This document shows positions 33,705-42,534 of a stretch of 44,445 nucleotides of DNA, one piece after another. The position numbers and the translations under genes are program-made. The first letter of the stretch is position 1. Each line of letters begins with the position of its first letter. Below the pieces are notes generated by a model that worked only from the letters and a program-made list of their open reading frames with translations, searched no databases and had not been told where the DNA came from. Origin of the DNA: Firmicutes bacterium UBA1393 (GTDB taxonomy: Bacteria > Bacillota > DTU025); assembly GCA_002305255.1 (NCBI GenBank), contig DBQN01000058.1, forward strand, positions 226 through 44,670, read 5' to 3'.

Positions 33705-34169
33705 TTGACATGCATAGTTAACACAGCCTGTTCGCCAGGGGCCAGGCTGCCGCAGTACATGAGTGCCTACAGTGCAGGAGCAGATCTCACGGCTCACCTC
33801 AACGCAGATGTGGTGATCGCGCCGGGCGAGAGAGCACTCATACCCACAGGCATTCGCATTGCACTGCCCCCGGGCTACGAGGGGCAGGTGCGCCCCAGAA
33901 GCGGCCTCGCCCTGAGGCACGGCGTCACCTTGTTGAACTCCCCCGGCACCATCGATTCCGACTACAGAGGAGAGATAGCGGTCCTACTGGTTAACCTCGG
34001 CCAGGAGCCATACTGCGTGAAAGACGGCGACCGCATCGCCCAGCTCGTCATCGCGCCCGTTCAGCGCTGCAGGTTTGAGCCGGTTGACGCCCTTGATGAC
34101 ACCGCTCGTGGAAGCAATGGCTTCGGCAGCACCGGCATGGGCATCGAGGGGGTCAACCAGAATGGCTGA
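33705..34169 (+). CDS. dut: dUTP pyrophosphatase
   Basis: dUTPase keeps uracil out of DNA and supplies dUMP. The 154-residue trimer-type protein has all five motifs: AGADLTAHL, RPRSGLAL, GTIDSDYRGEI, GDRIAQLVI and the C-terminal RGSNGFGSTG. TTG 33705 follows GAGGAGGAG at 33691-33699. An AT-rich TATTAT at 33665 could be the -10 box; no good -35 is seen. It overlaps the next small gene by eight bases. Confidence 0.96.
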   Translation: MTCIVNTACSPGARLPQYMSAYSAGADLTAHLNADVVIAPGERALIPTGIRIALPPGYEGQVRPRSGLALRHGVTLLNSPGTIDSDYRGEIAVLLVNLGQEPYCVKDGDRIAQLVIAPVQRCRFEPVDALDDTARGSNGFGSTGMGIEGVNQNG

Positions 34170-34350
34170 CATAGTTAGCGAACGAGTGAGGGAGCTATCA
34201 ATTCGGATAGAACAGATGAGAGACGAACTCAGGCGCGCGGTTCTTGCAGAGGGCGGAATACCCGTGTCAGAGTCGACGCACACGATATCCGACAGGCTTG
34301 ATAGGTTGATCGTTGAGTTCATTCGCCTCAGAGACCAGGTTTCGGAGTGA
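34162..34350 (+). CDS. Spo0E-like aspartyl-phosphate phosphatase
   Basis: The 62-residue protein is two helices (about 6-30 and 40-58) with the Spo0E-family signature S-x2-L-D-x-L-I at 43-50 (SDRLDRLI). Members remove phosphate from phospho-Spo0A or the phosphorelay and so delay sporulation. ATG 34162 has GAGGGGGTC upstream and overlaps the dut stop by eight bases. Spo0A is in the same window (8636). The family call rests on the short motif and length, but the match is specific. Confidence 0.8.
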   Translation: MADIVSERVRELSIRIEQMRDELRRAVLAEGGIPVSESTHTISDRLDRLIVEFIRLRDQVSE

Positions 34351-34433
34351 AGACTGCATTTATTCCATCTCCGCGGGCATCATAGATGAGCGACAGGCGC
34401 TCAGCGCTGAGTGACCTTAACGGAGGTGGAGTC

Positions 34434-34898
34434 ATGTCAAAGGTTGTGGGCACGTTCTCCAGCAGAGATTCGGCACAGAGTTGCATCGATGAGCTGAAAT
34501 CGGAAGGCTTCACATCATCCAACGTGTCGATCGTGTCGCGCGACGATTCATCTGGTGGTGGCGGTGGCAACGCTGACTCAGGAATGGGCGGTGCCACCAC
34601 AGGTGGCTTGATCGGGGGCGCGGCCGGGCTTCTCGCTGGGGTCGGGGCTCTGGCTGTGCCGGGTATCGGCCCGCTCCTCGCGGCTGGTCCCATTGCTGCG
34701 ACACTTACCGGGGCTGTGGGAGGCGGTCTTCTCGGCGGCCTGATTGACATGGGCATACCGGAAGACAGGAGCGAGTATTACGAAGGTCAGGTCAAGGGCG
34801 GAAAGGTTCTGGCCATGGTCGAGGCTTCATCCGCCCGGGTGGACAAAGCGGCGCAGATCATGCGAAGGCACGGTGCATCTGACGTAGAGACCCACTAG
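34434..34898 (+). CDS. Glycine-rich general-stress protein, YflT-like
   Basis: The 154-residue protein begins KVVGTFSSRDSAQSCIDELKSEGF, the phrase of the heat/general-stress YflT-type family, then a Ser/Gly/Asp linker and a Gly/Ala-rich double membrane hairpin (about 47-102), ending in a ferredoxin-like KVLAMVEASSARVDKAAQIMRRHGA. ATG 34434 follows GGAGGTGGAG. Function is not well established in the family. It is followed by a strong terminator. Confidence 0.75.
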   Translation: MSKVVGTFSSRDSAQSCIDELKSEGFTSSNVSIVSRDDSSGGGGGNADSGMGGATTGGLIGGAAGLLAGVGALAVPGIGPLLAAGPIAATLTGAVGGGLLGGLIDMGIPEDRSEYYEGQVKGGKVLAMVEASSARVDKAAQIMRRHGASDVETH

Positions 34899-34926
34899 GC
34901 AGTCAGGTGGTCTCGTCACGACAGTA

Positions 34927-34960
34927 TGCGGCCGGCCCCGGAATCCCGAGGCCGGCCGCA
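34927..34960 (+). terminator. Strong GC hairpin after the stress-type gene
   Basis: TGCGGCCGGCCCCGG (34927-34941) pairs with CCGAGGCCGGCCGCA (34946-34960) with one mismatch and an AATC loop; T-rich sequence (GTCATATTGCCTTC) follows. Confidence 0.8.
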
Positions 34961-35026
34961 GTCATATTGCCTTCTATGTTTCGCAATTATCTGAACTGGG
35001 GTATCATCGGCGGGAGGAGACATTTC

Positions 35027-35803
35027 ATGGCAGCGATAAGAGTAGCAGTGGCAGGAGCAGCTGGGCGCATGGGGCGCGAGGTGGTTCGGGCTGTGTCAGG
35101 AGCTTCCGACATGCGGTTGGTTGCTGCAGTCGACACCAAGGAGGCGGGCGACGCAGGAACAGTGGCCGGGATCGCCCCTAACGGAGTGATGATCTCGACT
35201 GATCTGGCGTCAACCCTCAAGAACGTCGATGTTGACGTGCTCGTGGACTTCACTGTGGCGCGGGCGGCTCTCGAAAACGTGACAACGGCCATAGCCAATA
35301 ATGTCAAGTTCGTTGTAGGTACGTCAGGCATGGGCAGCGAGGCCGTCGGCGAACTGCTCCGCAAGGCGGAGACCGGCAAGGTGGGAGGGGCCGTTGTGCC
35401 CAACTTCGCCCTTGGGGCTGTGCTTATGATGCGGTTCGCGCGGGCAGCAGCCAGGTACTTTCCGGACTGTGAGATCATCGAGCTGCACCACGACGGTAAG
35501 GTCGACTTCCCATCGGGCACAGCAAAGGCCACTGCCCACGAGATCGCGTCCGGGCGTGGCGACACAGTGGGCAAAGGAGACGCAGGCAGAGGCGTCGTGG
35601 AGATGGGCGTGCCGATCCACTCGGTGAGGCTGCCCGGTCTCGTCGCCCACCAGGAAGTGTTGTTTGGTGGGCCCGGACAGCTACTGACCATCCGCCACGA
35701 CTCGATGGGACGCGACTCGTTCATGCCCGGGGTGCTGCTGGCCGTAAGAAAGGTCATGCACCTTGACCACGTGGTGTTGGGTCTTGATGCGCTGCTAGAG
35801 TAG
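35027..35803 (+). CDS. dapB: 4-hydroxy-tetrahydrodipicolinate reductase
   Basis: DapB reduces the DapA product in the diaminopimelate/lysine pathway. The 258-residue protein has VAGAAGRMGREV (nucleotide fold), VDFT, VVGTSGM, NFALGAVLM, the active-site IIELHHDGKVDFPSGTA and HSVRLPGLVAHQEVLFGGPGQ. ATG 35027 follows GGAGGAG. It occupies the place where dpaA normally precedes dpaB; I compared it with DpaA and it is not that protein. Confidence 0.97.
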   Translation: MAAIRVAVAGAAGRMGREVVRAVSGASDMRLVAAVDTKEAGDAGTVAGIAPNGVMISTDLASTLKNVDVDVLVDFTVARAALENVTTAIANNVKFVVGTSGMGSEAVGELLRKAETGKVGGAVVPNFALGAVLMMRFARAAARYFPDCEIIELHHDGKVDFPSGTAKATAHEIASGRGDTVGKGDAGRGVVEMGVPIHSVRLPGLVAHQEVLFGGPGQLLTIRHDSMGRDSFMPGVLLAVRKVMHLDHVVLGLDALLE

Positions 35804-35885
35804 GCGGAACGGCGAGGGCTGCCGGTACCTTATCATGATGCGGGCATATACTGCCATCAGCAAACGTATGATGGAGGTGCCCTTC

Positions 35886-36479
35886 ATGAGCCTCGAAGGC
35901 AGAGCCATCGGAATCGCGCTTACAGGTTCTCACTGCACAGTGCCTGAAGTTGTGCCTATAATAGATAATCTGGTGGAGTCGGGTGCCGCCGTGACTGTGA
36001 TCATGTCGGCTTCCGTGGCGTCCACCGACACAAGATTCGGTAAGGCGCAAGATCTCTGCGGCCACCTGGAGAGGATCACGGGAAACCAGGTGATCGATAC
36101 AATTGCGAAAGCTGAGCCCATAGGCCCGAAGCGCATGTTCGAGTGCCTGGCGGTGGCCCCGTGCACAGGCAATACCTTGGCCAAACTAGCCCTGGGGATC
36201 ACTGACACGGCGGTGACGATGGCAGCAAAGGCCCACCTGAGGAATGGCAGGCCACTGGTGATCGGAGTGTCCACCAATGACGGCCTTGCAGGTTCGGCGC
36301 CGAACATCGGTACACTGCTCTGCAAGAAGAACGTCTACTTTGTGCCGTTTGGTCAGGATGATCCCCTAGGAAAGCCAAACTCGCTGGTGTTCAGGGTATC
36401 CGACCTTGTGCAGGCAATTGAACTGGCCCTAGAGGGCCGTCAGATGCAGCCGATTCTGGTGGATAACCGGAAACGCTGA
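35886..36479 (+). CDS. dpaB: Dipicolinate synthase subunit B
   Basis: The 197-residue flavoprotein matches DpaB (SpoVFB): IGIALTGSHCTVPEVVP, STDTRFG, IDTIAKAEPIGPK, VAPCTGNTLAKLALGITD, AAKAHLRNGRPLVIG and FVPFGQDDPLGKPNSL. With DpaA it oxidises dihydrodipicolinate to spore dipicolinate, in the mother cell. ATG 35886 has GGAGGTG at 35873-35879. No dpaA is next to it, although the usual order is dpaA-dpaB-asd. A distant dpaA or another partner must be assumed if it works. Confidence 0.95.
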   Translation: MSLEGRAIGIALTGSHCTVPEVVPIIDNLVESGAAVTVIMSASVASTDTRFGKAQDLCGHLERITGNQVIDTIAKAEPIGPKRMFECLAVAPCTGNTLAKLALGITDTAVTMAAKAHLRNGRPLVIGVSTNDGLAGSAPNIGTLLCKKNVYFVPFGQDDPLGKPNSLVFRVSDLVQAIELALEGRQMQPILVDNRKR

Positions 36480-36512
36480 GTTCGTAACTACGTATTGGAG
36501 GTAACATTGGCT

Positions 36513-37526
36513 ATGAGAGTTGCAGTTGTCGGAGCCACCGGCGCCGTCGGACGGGAGATGACGTCGTGCATATTCGAGTTGGGCCTGGCCGTAGACGAAC
36601 TTGTGCTGTTGTCGTCGCAGCGGTCGGCAGGCACTACGGTGAGCACGCCTAAGGGCGATGTCGTTGTGGAGCTGGCCGAACCCAAACGTCTCACTGGCAT
36701 GGATGTCGTGTTCATGTCAGCCGGCGGCGACGTCAGTCGTGAACTCGCTCCAGAGGCCGTGGCGCGCGGCGCCGTTGTCATCGACAACTCCAGTGCCTTC
36801 AGGATGGATCCCAACGTTCCGTTGGTGATCCCGGAGATAAACCTCGACACAGTGAAGCCCGGCCCGGGGATAATCGCCAATCCCAACTGTTCCACCATCA
36901 TCGCATTGATGCCGGTGGCCCCCATCCACCGCAGATGGGGTGTGAAGCGGATGATCGTGTCGACATACCAGGCCGCATCGGGAGCAGGCTTCACCGGCAT
37001 ACAGGCTCTTACTGACGAGACCCGCGCCGTGTTGGACGGACGTGAGTTCACGCCGACGGTGATGCCCTACAAATCGGCCGCCGTCCATCACCAGATCGCG
37101 TTCAACGTCATCCCGCATGTGGATGTGTTCATGCCCGACGGCTACACCCGGGAGGAGCACAAGATGACGAACGAGTCCAGGAAGATCCTGGGCGATCCTG
37201 ATCTGCAGGTCACTACCACGACTGTGCGTGTGCCGGTATACAGATCACACTCCGAGGCAATAAACTTACAGACCAGGCAGCACGCCGACATCGATGAGGT
37301 GAGGCAGCTACTCACCGACACTCCGGGCGTGGTGGTAATGGATGATCCGGCGAACTTCAGCTATCCCATGCCGGTTCACGTAGCCGGATCAGATGATGTG
37401 TTCGTTGGCAGGTTGCGTGAGGACACTACGGCTCCCGATTCGCTGTGGCTGTGGGCCGTCGGCGATCAATTGCGTAAGGGTGCAGCTTCAAACGCAGTAC
37501 AGATCGCTGTTGCCTTGTTCAACTAG
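36513..37526 (+). CDS. asd: Aspartate-semialdehyde dehydrogenase
   Basis: Asd makes aspartate semialdehyde for lysine, threonine and methionine synthesis. The 337-residue protein begins MRVAVVGATGAVGREM and has the active-site C126 in ANPNCSTI, YQAASGAGFTG, and VPVYRSHSEAINL. I take ATG 36513, ten bases from GGAGGT; TTG 36507 and TTG 36495 are less likely. It lies between dpaB and dapG, as in Bacillus. Confidence 0.96.
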   Translation: MRVAVVGATGAVGREMTSCIFELGLAVDELVLLSSQRSAGTTVSTPKGDVVVELAEPKRLTGMDVVFMSAGGDVSRELAPEAVARGAVVIDNSSAFRMDPNVPLVIPEINLDTVKPGPGIIANPNCSTIIALMPVAPIHRRWGVKRMIVSTYQAASGAGFTGIQALTDETRAVLDGREFTPTVMPYKSAAVHHQIAFNVIPHVDVFMPDGYTREEHKMTNESRKILGDPDLQVTTTTVRVPVYRSHSEAINLQTRQHADIDEVRQLLTDTPGVVVMDDPANFSYPMPVHVAGSDDVFVGRLREDTTAPDSLWLWAVGDQLRKGAASNAVQIAVALFN

Positions 37527-37538
37527 GAGGGGTCGGTT

Positions 37539-38732
37539 TTGGGAATCATCGTTCAGAAGTTCGGCGGAACCTCTGTGGCCACCGCCGAAGGACGCGCGCA
37601 CCTTACGAGGAAGGTGGCCGAGGCGGCCAAGCATTCCGACGTCGTTGTAGTGGTGTCGGCCATGGGAAGGGCGCCGGCGCCATATGCCACCGACACTCTG
37701 CTCGGTCTTGTCGACTGTGACCGCAGTTCTGCCGCGCGCGAACTCGATGCCCTCGCCGCATGCGGCGAGATCATCTCGTCTGTGGTCGTCACTGCCGCGC
37801 TGCGAGGGCTCGGACTCGACGCGGTCTCGCTCACCGGTGCTCAGGCGGGAATCGTTACCGATGACTGCCACGGGCAGGCACGCATCGTGCACATAGACAC
37901 GGCAAGGCTGGTCAACCACATCAAGGCGGGTCAGATCCCCGTTGTTGCAGGGTTCCAGGGGATCAACTCCCGTGGCGACATGACCACCCTAGGCAGAGGA
38001 GGCAGCGACACCACCGCCGCTGCGCTGGGCGCCGCCCTCGGGGCCGATCGGGTGGAGATATACACCGACGTAACCGGCGTCATGAGTGCAGATCCCAACG
38101 TTGTGCCTGAGGCCAGATGGCAGGATTCCATGACTTACACAGAACTCATAGAGATGGCCAATCTCGGTGCAAAAGTCGTCCACCTGCAGGCAGTGGAGAT
38201 AGCGATGCACTCGCGCACGCCCCTTGTGATCAGAAGCACCTTCTCCGACGAGGAGGGCACCATCGTCACCGACATGGCCGGCAAGCCCACCGCGCCTTTC
38301 GCCGCGCTTCGCCCAGTCACCGCTGTTGCCACCACTGGAGGCAGAGCGCAGCTCATCGTTGAGGGTGGCAACCTCAACGTGTTCTCGGCCATGGCCACGA
38401 ATGGCGTCTCGGTTGACATGATCAACGTGTTCCCTGACAGAGTGGCGTTCATCATAGCCATGGCAGACCTGCCTGTGGCCAGGAAGGTCATCGACGGCCT
38501 GGGTCACAAGGTGGACGTGGTGGAAGGGTGCGCCAAAGTGTCCATCGTGGGTGAGGGAATGCGAGGTACACCCGGGATCATGGCGAGGCTCGCCACGGCG
38601 CTGGCAGAGGCCGGAGTCGCGATCCTGCAAACATCTGACTCACATTACTCAATCTCGTGCCTGGTCAAGTCAGAGCAGATGGAGACGGCCGCGAGGGCTC
38701 TGCATGCCCAATTTGGCCTGGGAGGTATGTAG
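37539..38732 (+). CDS. dapG: Aspartokinase, DapG type
   Basis: Aspartokinase phosphorylates aspartate, the first step of the pathway. The 397-residue protein has VQKFGGTSV, GRGGSDTTA, IYTDVTGVMSADPNVVP, and two C-terminal ACT domains (about 255-397), where lysine-pathway feedback normally acts. TTG 37539 has AGGAGGGG at 37525-37532. It is directly followed by dapA without a gap. Confidence 0.96.
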   Translation: MGIIVQKFGGTSVATAEGRAHLTRKVAEAAKHSDVVVVVSAMGRAPAPYATDTLLGLVDCDRSSAARELDALAACGEIISSVVVTAALRGLGLDAVSLTGAQAGIVTDDCHGQARIVHIDTARLVNHIKAGQIPVVAGFQGINSRGDMTTLGRGGSDTTAAALGAALGADRVEIYTDVTGVMSADPNVVPEARWQDSMTYTELIEMANLGAKVVHLQAVEIAMHSRTPLVIRSTFSDEEGTIVTDMAGKPTAPFAALRPVTAVATTGGRAQLIVEGGNLNVFSAMATNGVSVDMINVFPDRVAFIIAMADLPVARKVIDGLGHKVDVVEGCAKVSIVGEGMRGTPGIMARLATALAEAGVAILQTSDSHYSISCLVKSEQMETAARALHAQFGLGGM

Positions 38733-39626
38733 ATGAGATTCGATGGCAGACTGGCACGGGTCATCACTGCAATGGTGACCCCGTTCAAACCCGACCTATC
38801 AGTGGACTACGAGGCCGCCCGGCGTCTTGCGAGGCGCCTCGTGAACTCGGGATCCGACGGCCTGGTCGTTGCCGGCACAACCGGCGAGTCGCCGACGCTC
38901 AGCGACAGGGAGAAGTTGCTGTTGTTCGAGGCGGTAATGGATGAAGTGGGCGGCGAGGCCCTGGTGCTGGCGGGCACCGGGTCGAACAACACCCTTCATT
39001 CGTTGGAGCTTACTGAGGCCGCCGCAAGGGTGGGTGTTCACGGGGCCATGCTTGTGGTTCCGTACTACAACAAGCCTCCGCAGTCGGGCCTCTACCGTCA
39101 CTTTGCGGCCATTGCCGACAAGACGGAACTGCCGCTGCTGGTGTACAATGTTCCCGGCAGGACCGGCTGCAACCTTCTGCCGGAGACCCTTGCGAAGCTG
39201 GCGGCTGACTACCACAATATCGTGGCGGTAAAGGAAGCCTCCGGCATACTCGATCAGGTGGCGGAGATCAGAACAAGGTGTGGCCCGGAGTTCGTGATAT
39301 ACTCTGGAGATGATAATCTCACGCTGCCTATCATGGCGGTGGGCGGCGACGGTATCGTGAGTGTGGCGGCGCACGTTGCAGGCGAGCAGATCCAGGCTAT
39401 GATCCGGTCGTTTGTCTCAGGCGATACGGCCCGAGCCGGAGAGCTCCACCGCAAGCTGCTTCCGCTGTTCAAAGGCATATTCATCACCGCTAATCCCATA
39501 CCGATCAAGGCCGCACTGGGTCTTGCAGGATTTGATGTGGGAGGCCTCAGGCCCCCACTTGTTGAAGCAACAGAGGCCGAAAGGGCTCACATAAGAGGAA
39601 TCATGCAGAGCCTGGAACTAGTCTAG
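38733..39626 (+). CDS. dapA: 4-hydroxy-tetrahydrodipicolinate synthase
   Basis: DapA condenses pyruvate with aspartate semialdehyde. The 297-residue TIM barrel has GTTGESPTL (T49, T50), VPYYNKPPQSGL, Y138 in VYNVPGRTG and the Schiff-base lysine K167 in VAVKEASG. ATG 38733 begins right after the dapG stop. Its product is the branch point for DapB and DpaB, both in this operon. Confidence 0.97.
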   Translation: MRFDGRLARVITAMVTPFKPDLSVDYEAARRLARRLVNSGSDGLVVAGTTGESPTLSDREKLLLFEAVMDEVGGEALVLAGTGSNNTLHSLELTEAAARVGVHGAMLVVPYYNKPPQSGLYRHFAAIADKTELPLLVYNVPGRTGCNLLPETLAKLAADYHNIVAVKEASGILDQVAEIRTRCGPEFVIYSGDDNLTLPIMAVGGDGIVSVAAHVAGEQIQAMIRSFVSGDTARAGELHRKLLPLFKGIFITANPIPIKAALGLAGFDVGGLRPPLVEATEAERAHIRGIMQSLELV

Positions 39627-39641
39627 GCTGCCTTTGCGTTG

Positions 39642-39660
39642 CCGGCCTCCGCGGCCGGCA
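39642..39660 (+). other. Hairpin between dapA and rnj
   Basis: GCCGGCC and GGCCGGC flank TCCGC in the short gap. No T run follows; it may be a partial terminator or an mRNA end-stabilising stem. Confidence 0.45.
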
Positions 39661-39688
39661 GCGTACTGCGAAGCAAATGGAGGTGCTA

Positions 39689-41371
39689 TTGCCCATAGCC
39701 AAAAAGACTGCAAAGCCGCCGGTACGACTCATTCCCTTAGGCGGCATGGGCGAGATCGGCAAGAACATGATGGTGGTGCAGTATGGGGATGACATCATAG
39801 TCATCGACTCGGGCGTCATGTTCCCTGATGATGACATGTTCGGCGTCGACCTCGTCATCCCGGACATCACCTATCTGGAGGAGAACCGCGACAAGATACG
39901 AGCGATCCTCCTCACGCACGGACACGAAGACCATATCGGAGCATTGCCCTACGTGCTAAAGCGGCTGGGCGATATTCCTGTGTACGGCACCCGCCTGACC
40001 CTTGCCATGGTCGAACTGAAGCTCAAGGAGCATGGGCTGCGATTCGACAAGTGTGCGCACGTAGTAAGTGCGGGAGATGTGGTGGACCTGGGAGCTCTCA
40101 ACGTGGAGTTCATCCATGTCAGCCACTCCATAGCTGACTGCCTGGCCCTGGCGATCACTACGCCCGCCGGAATCATTGTTCATACAGCCGACTTCAAGTT
40201 CGATCAGACTCCGGTTGACGGCAGGGTGATGGATCTGAGGCGCTTCGCAGACCTCGGCGCCAGGGGCGTGCTGGTGATGATGTCGGACTCCACGAATGCG
40301 GACAGGCCCGGCTACACCATGAGCGAGCGAGTGGTGGGCGACATGTTCAAGGATGCCTTCCGCGACGCGGCGGGCAGGGTGTTCGTGACTACGTTCGCGT
40401 CACACATCGAACGCATCCAGCAGGTCCTTACCGCAGCTGAAGCCACCGGTCGCCACGTGGCGGTAGTTGGCAGGAGCATGGAGAACAACGTCAGACTTGC
40501 GCTGTCGTTGGGTTACCTGTCGGCGCGAGCCGGCACCATTGTTGAGCTTGATGCCTTAGACGACATGGCTCCCCGGGAGATCGTGATCATAACCACCGGA
40601 AGCCAGGGAGAGCCGATGTCGGCCCTGACGCGGATGGCCCGGTCGGACCACCGGAAGGTATCGATAGTGCCGGGCGACACGGTGATCATCTCGGCCAGTG
40701 CGGTGCCGGGGAATGAAAGGATGATCTCGTCTACAATCAATCGCCTGTTCAAGCAGGGCGCAGAAGTGAAGTACGAGAACTTCTCCGGTTTCCACGTGTC
40801 AGGCCACGCCAGCCAGGAGGAGCTCAAACTCATGCTGAACGTGGTCAAGCCCACCTACTTTGTGCCTGTTCACGGAGAATACAGGCACCTTGTGAAGCAC
40901 GCGCGACTCGCCAGGGAACTTGGCATGGCAGCCGACCACGTGCTCATGCCTGAACTGGGCGATGTCGTGGAGCTCAGCCCCGACGGAGCCCAGATCACTG
41001 AGAGAGTGACTGCAGGCCACCTCCTTGTGGACGGGCTGAGCGTCGGCACCGTCGGCAACGTGGTGCTGCGTGACAGGCGGATGCTGGCGGAGGACGGCAT
41101 CGTCATGGTCGTGGCCGTGACCGACAGGGGCCGGGAGATGGTCGTTGGAGGTCCGGAGGTGGTATCGCGAGGCTTCGTCTACCTCAAGCAGAGCGAGGAC
41201 TTCATCGAGGAGATACGGAAGGTGGCCGCCGCCGTGGCCGCAAGGCACGAGGAAGAGGGCAGTCTCGATGTCCAGGCCCTCAAGGACGGGCTGCGGCACT
41301 CGGTCTCATCGTACATCTATGAACGGACAGGCACGAGGCCCATGGTGATTCCTGTTACCGTAGACGTCTAG
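39689..41371 (+). CDS. rnj: Ribonuclease J
   Basis: RNase J is the metallo-beta-lactamase/beta-CASP endo- and 5'-exonuclease of mRNA decay. The protein has about 560 residues, with PLGGMGEIGKN, the HGHEDH zinc motif (H77, H79, D81, H82), MSDSTNADRPGYT, FASHIERIQQ, TTGSQGEP, ASAVPGNE, FHVSGHASQEEL, and PVHGEYRHL. The C-terminal domain lies at about 450-560. I start at TTG 39689, placed five bases after GGAGG; ATG 39677 would contain the site. Its place after dapA is the same as Bacillus rnjB. Confidence 0.95.
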   Translation: MPIAKKTAKPPVRLIPLGGMGEIGKNMMVVQYGDDIIVIDSGVMFPDDDMFGVDLVIPDITYLEENRDKIRAILLTHGHEDHIGALPYVLKRLGDIPVYGTRLTLAMVELKLKEHGLRFDKCAHVVSAGDVVDLGALNVEFIHVSHSIADCLALAITTPAGIIVHTADFKFDQTPVDGRVMDLRRFADLGARGVLVMMSDSTNADRPGYTMSERVVGDMFKDAFRDAAGRVFVTTFASHIERIQQVLTAAEATGRHVAVVGRSMENNVRLALSLGYLSARAGTIVELDALDDMAPREIVIITTGSQGEPMSALTRMARSDHRKVSIVPGDTVIISASAVPGNERMISSTINRLFKQGAEVKYENFSGFHVSGHASQEELKLMLNVVKPTYFVPVHGEYRHLVKHARLARELGMAADHVLMPELGDVVELSPDGAQITERVTAGHLLVDGLSVGTVGNVVLRDRRMLAEDGIVMVVAVTDRGREMVVGGPEVVSRGFVYLKQSEDFIEEIRKVAAAVAARHEEEGSLDVQALKDGLRHSVSSYIYERTGTRPMVIPVTVDV

Positions 41372-41435
41372 CATGCGTATGCCCGGTTGCCTCAGCCCTA
41401 ATACTAAGCCTACGCAAGGTGTGGAGGTGTAGTAT

Positions 41436-42173
41436 GTGAGCGAAGAGGAGATCGGGCAGAACCAGGACGCCGACAAGGCCGGTCAGCAGGTGGGAACAAG
41501 CATAAAGGAGTTCGGGCAGGTTGCGACTGCACCAGCTCCCAGCAGCAATCTGCACGTGCTTAACATCATCGGCCAGATCGAGGGCCATACCGTGCTTCCG
41601 CCGCAGAACAAGACCACGAAGTATGAACACGTGATGCCGCAGCTGGTGGCGATCGAACAGAACCCGTCGATTGAGGGCTTGCTCATCCTGCTCAACACAG
41701 TGGGCGGGGATGTCGAGGCAGGGCTGGCCATATCGGAGTTGCTGTCGGGCATGACCAAGCCGTCGGTCAGCATCGTGCTTGGCGGCGGCCACTCGATAGC
41801 CGTGCCGATCGCCGTCAGCTGTAGCTACTCAATGATCGCACCCACAGCCACCATGACGATTCATCCGTTGAGGCTCGCGGGGCAGCTGGTCATCGGCACC
41901 CAGCAGACGTACGAGTATCTCGAGCGCATGCAGGAGAGGGTCATCAAGTTCGTCTCGGAGCACTCGAGGTGCACCCCTGAAGCCTTCAGGGAATTGATGT
42001 TCAAGACTGGCGAGCTCCTGCGAGACGTGGGCACCGTGCTGGTGGGCGAGGCTGCCGTCAAGGCGGGGCTCATCGATGCCGTTGGCACGCTGTCAGACAG
42101 CCTGCGCAAGCTGAACGAGCTGATCGCAATCAGACGGCGGATGGGCACCAACGCCGAAGGAGCTGTGCACTGA
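41436..42173 (+). CDS. tepA: ClpP-like translocation-enhancing protease TepA (YmfB)
   Basis: The 245-residue ClpP-superfamily serine peptidase has S120 (GGGHSIAVPIAVS) and H143 (TIHPLRLAG), typical of the TepA/YmfB group, which is cytosolic and distinct from ClpP itself. GTG 41436 has GGAGGTG at 41423-41429. It overlaps the next start (TGATG). In Bacillus the same order rnjB-tepA-ylzJ-spoIIIE is found; spoIIIE is not in this window after ylzJ. Confidence 0.93.
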   Translation: MSEEEIGQNQDADKAGQQVGTSIKEFGQVATAPAPSSNLHVLNIIGQIEGHTVLPPQNKTTKYEHVMPQLVAIEQNPSIEGLLILLNTVGGDVEAGLAISELLSGMTKPSVSIVLGGGHSIAVPIAVSCSYSMIAPTATMTIHPLRLAGQLVIGTQQTYEYLERMQERVIKFVSEHSRCTPEAFRELMFKTGELLRDVGTVLVGEAAVKAGLIDAVGTLSDSLRKLNELIAIRRRMGTNAEGAVH

Positions 42174-42424
42174 TGCTGTACACCATCATGCCGATTGAGA
42201 TGGTGTTCGGTGCGGAGCAGAGTGTCGGGCAGAACGGAGTAGACGGCACGGTGAGGGTGCCTGTCGCCGCCGAGCTGCAGGGGATAGGGGTGCTGTGCCA
42301 TCCCATGCCCGACGGCAGTGCCCGTCTGGAGAGACTGCTATCCACCGATCCGGCCGACTTCCTCCGGCCCGAGCTGAGCCCGGGTGAAGTGGTGTATGGT
42401 CTGCGCATGAAGGTGGGTCGCTGA
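42173..42424 (+). CDS. YlzJ-like protein
   Basis: This 83-residue protein begins MLYTIMPIEMVFG and ends in a short beta-rich segment, as the YlzJ-like family does. Its function is unknown. Its ATG overlaps the tepA stop, and its place after tepA supports the call. The part RLERLLSTDPADFLRPEL is the conserved middle. Confidence 0.8.
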   Translation: MLYTIMPIEMVFGAEQSVGQNGVDGTVRVPVAAELQGIGVLCHPMPDGSARLERLLSTDPADFLRPELSPGEVVYGLRMKVGR

Positions 42425-42488
42425 CGCTCGCAAGCTGACGCGCGCAAGGCGTTGAGCCCTGGCAGGGAGAGAATACCGCCGGCGCCGG

Positions 42489-42515
42489 CAACATAGGGTG
42501 TATAGCCATATGTTG
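42489..42515 (+). other. Inverted repeat before the Na/Pi-like transporter
   Basis: CAACATA and TATGTTG are exact inverted repeats, 13 bases apart, and end eight bases before the GGAGGTG site of the next gene. It could be an operator or a leader stem. Confidence 0.35.
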
Positions 42516-42534
42516 TCGTGTCCGGAGGTGTCCG

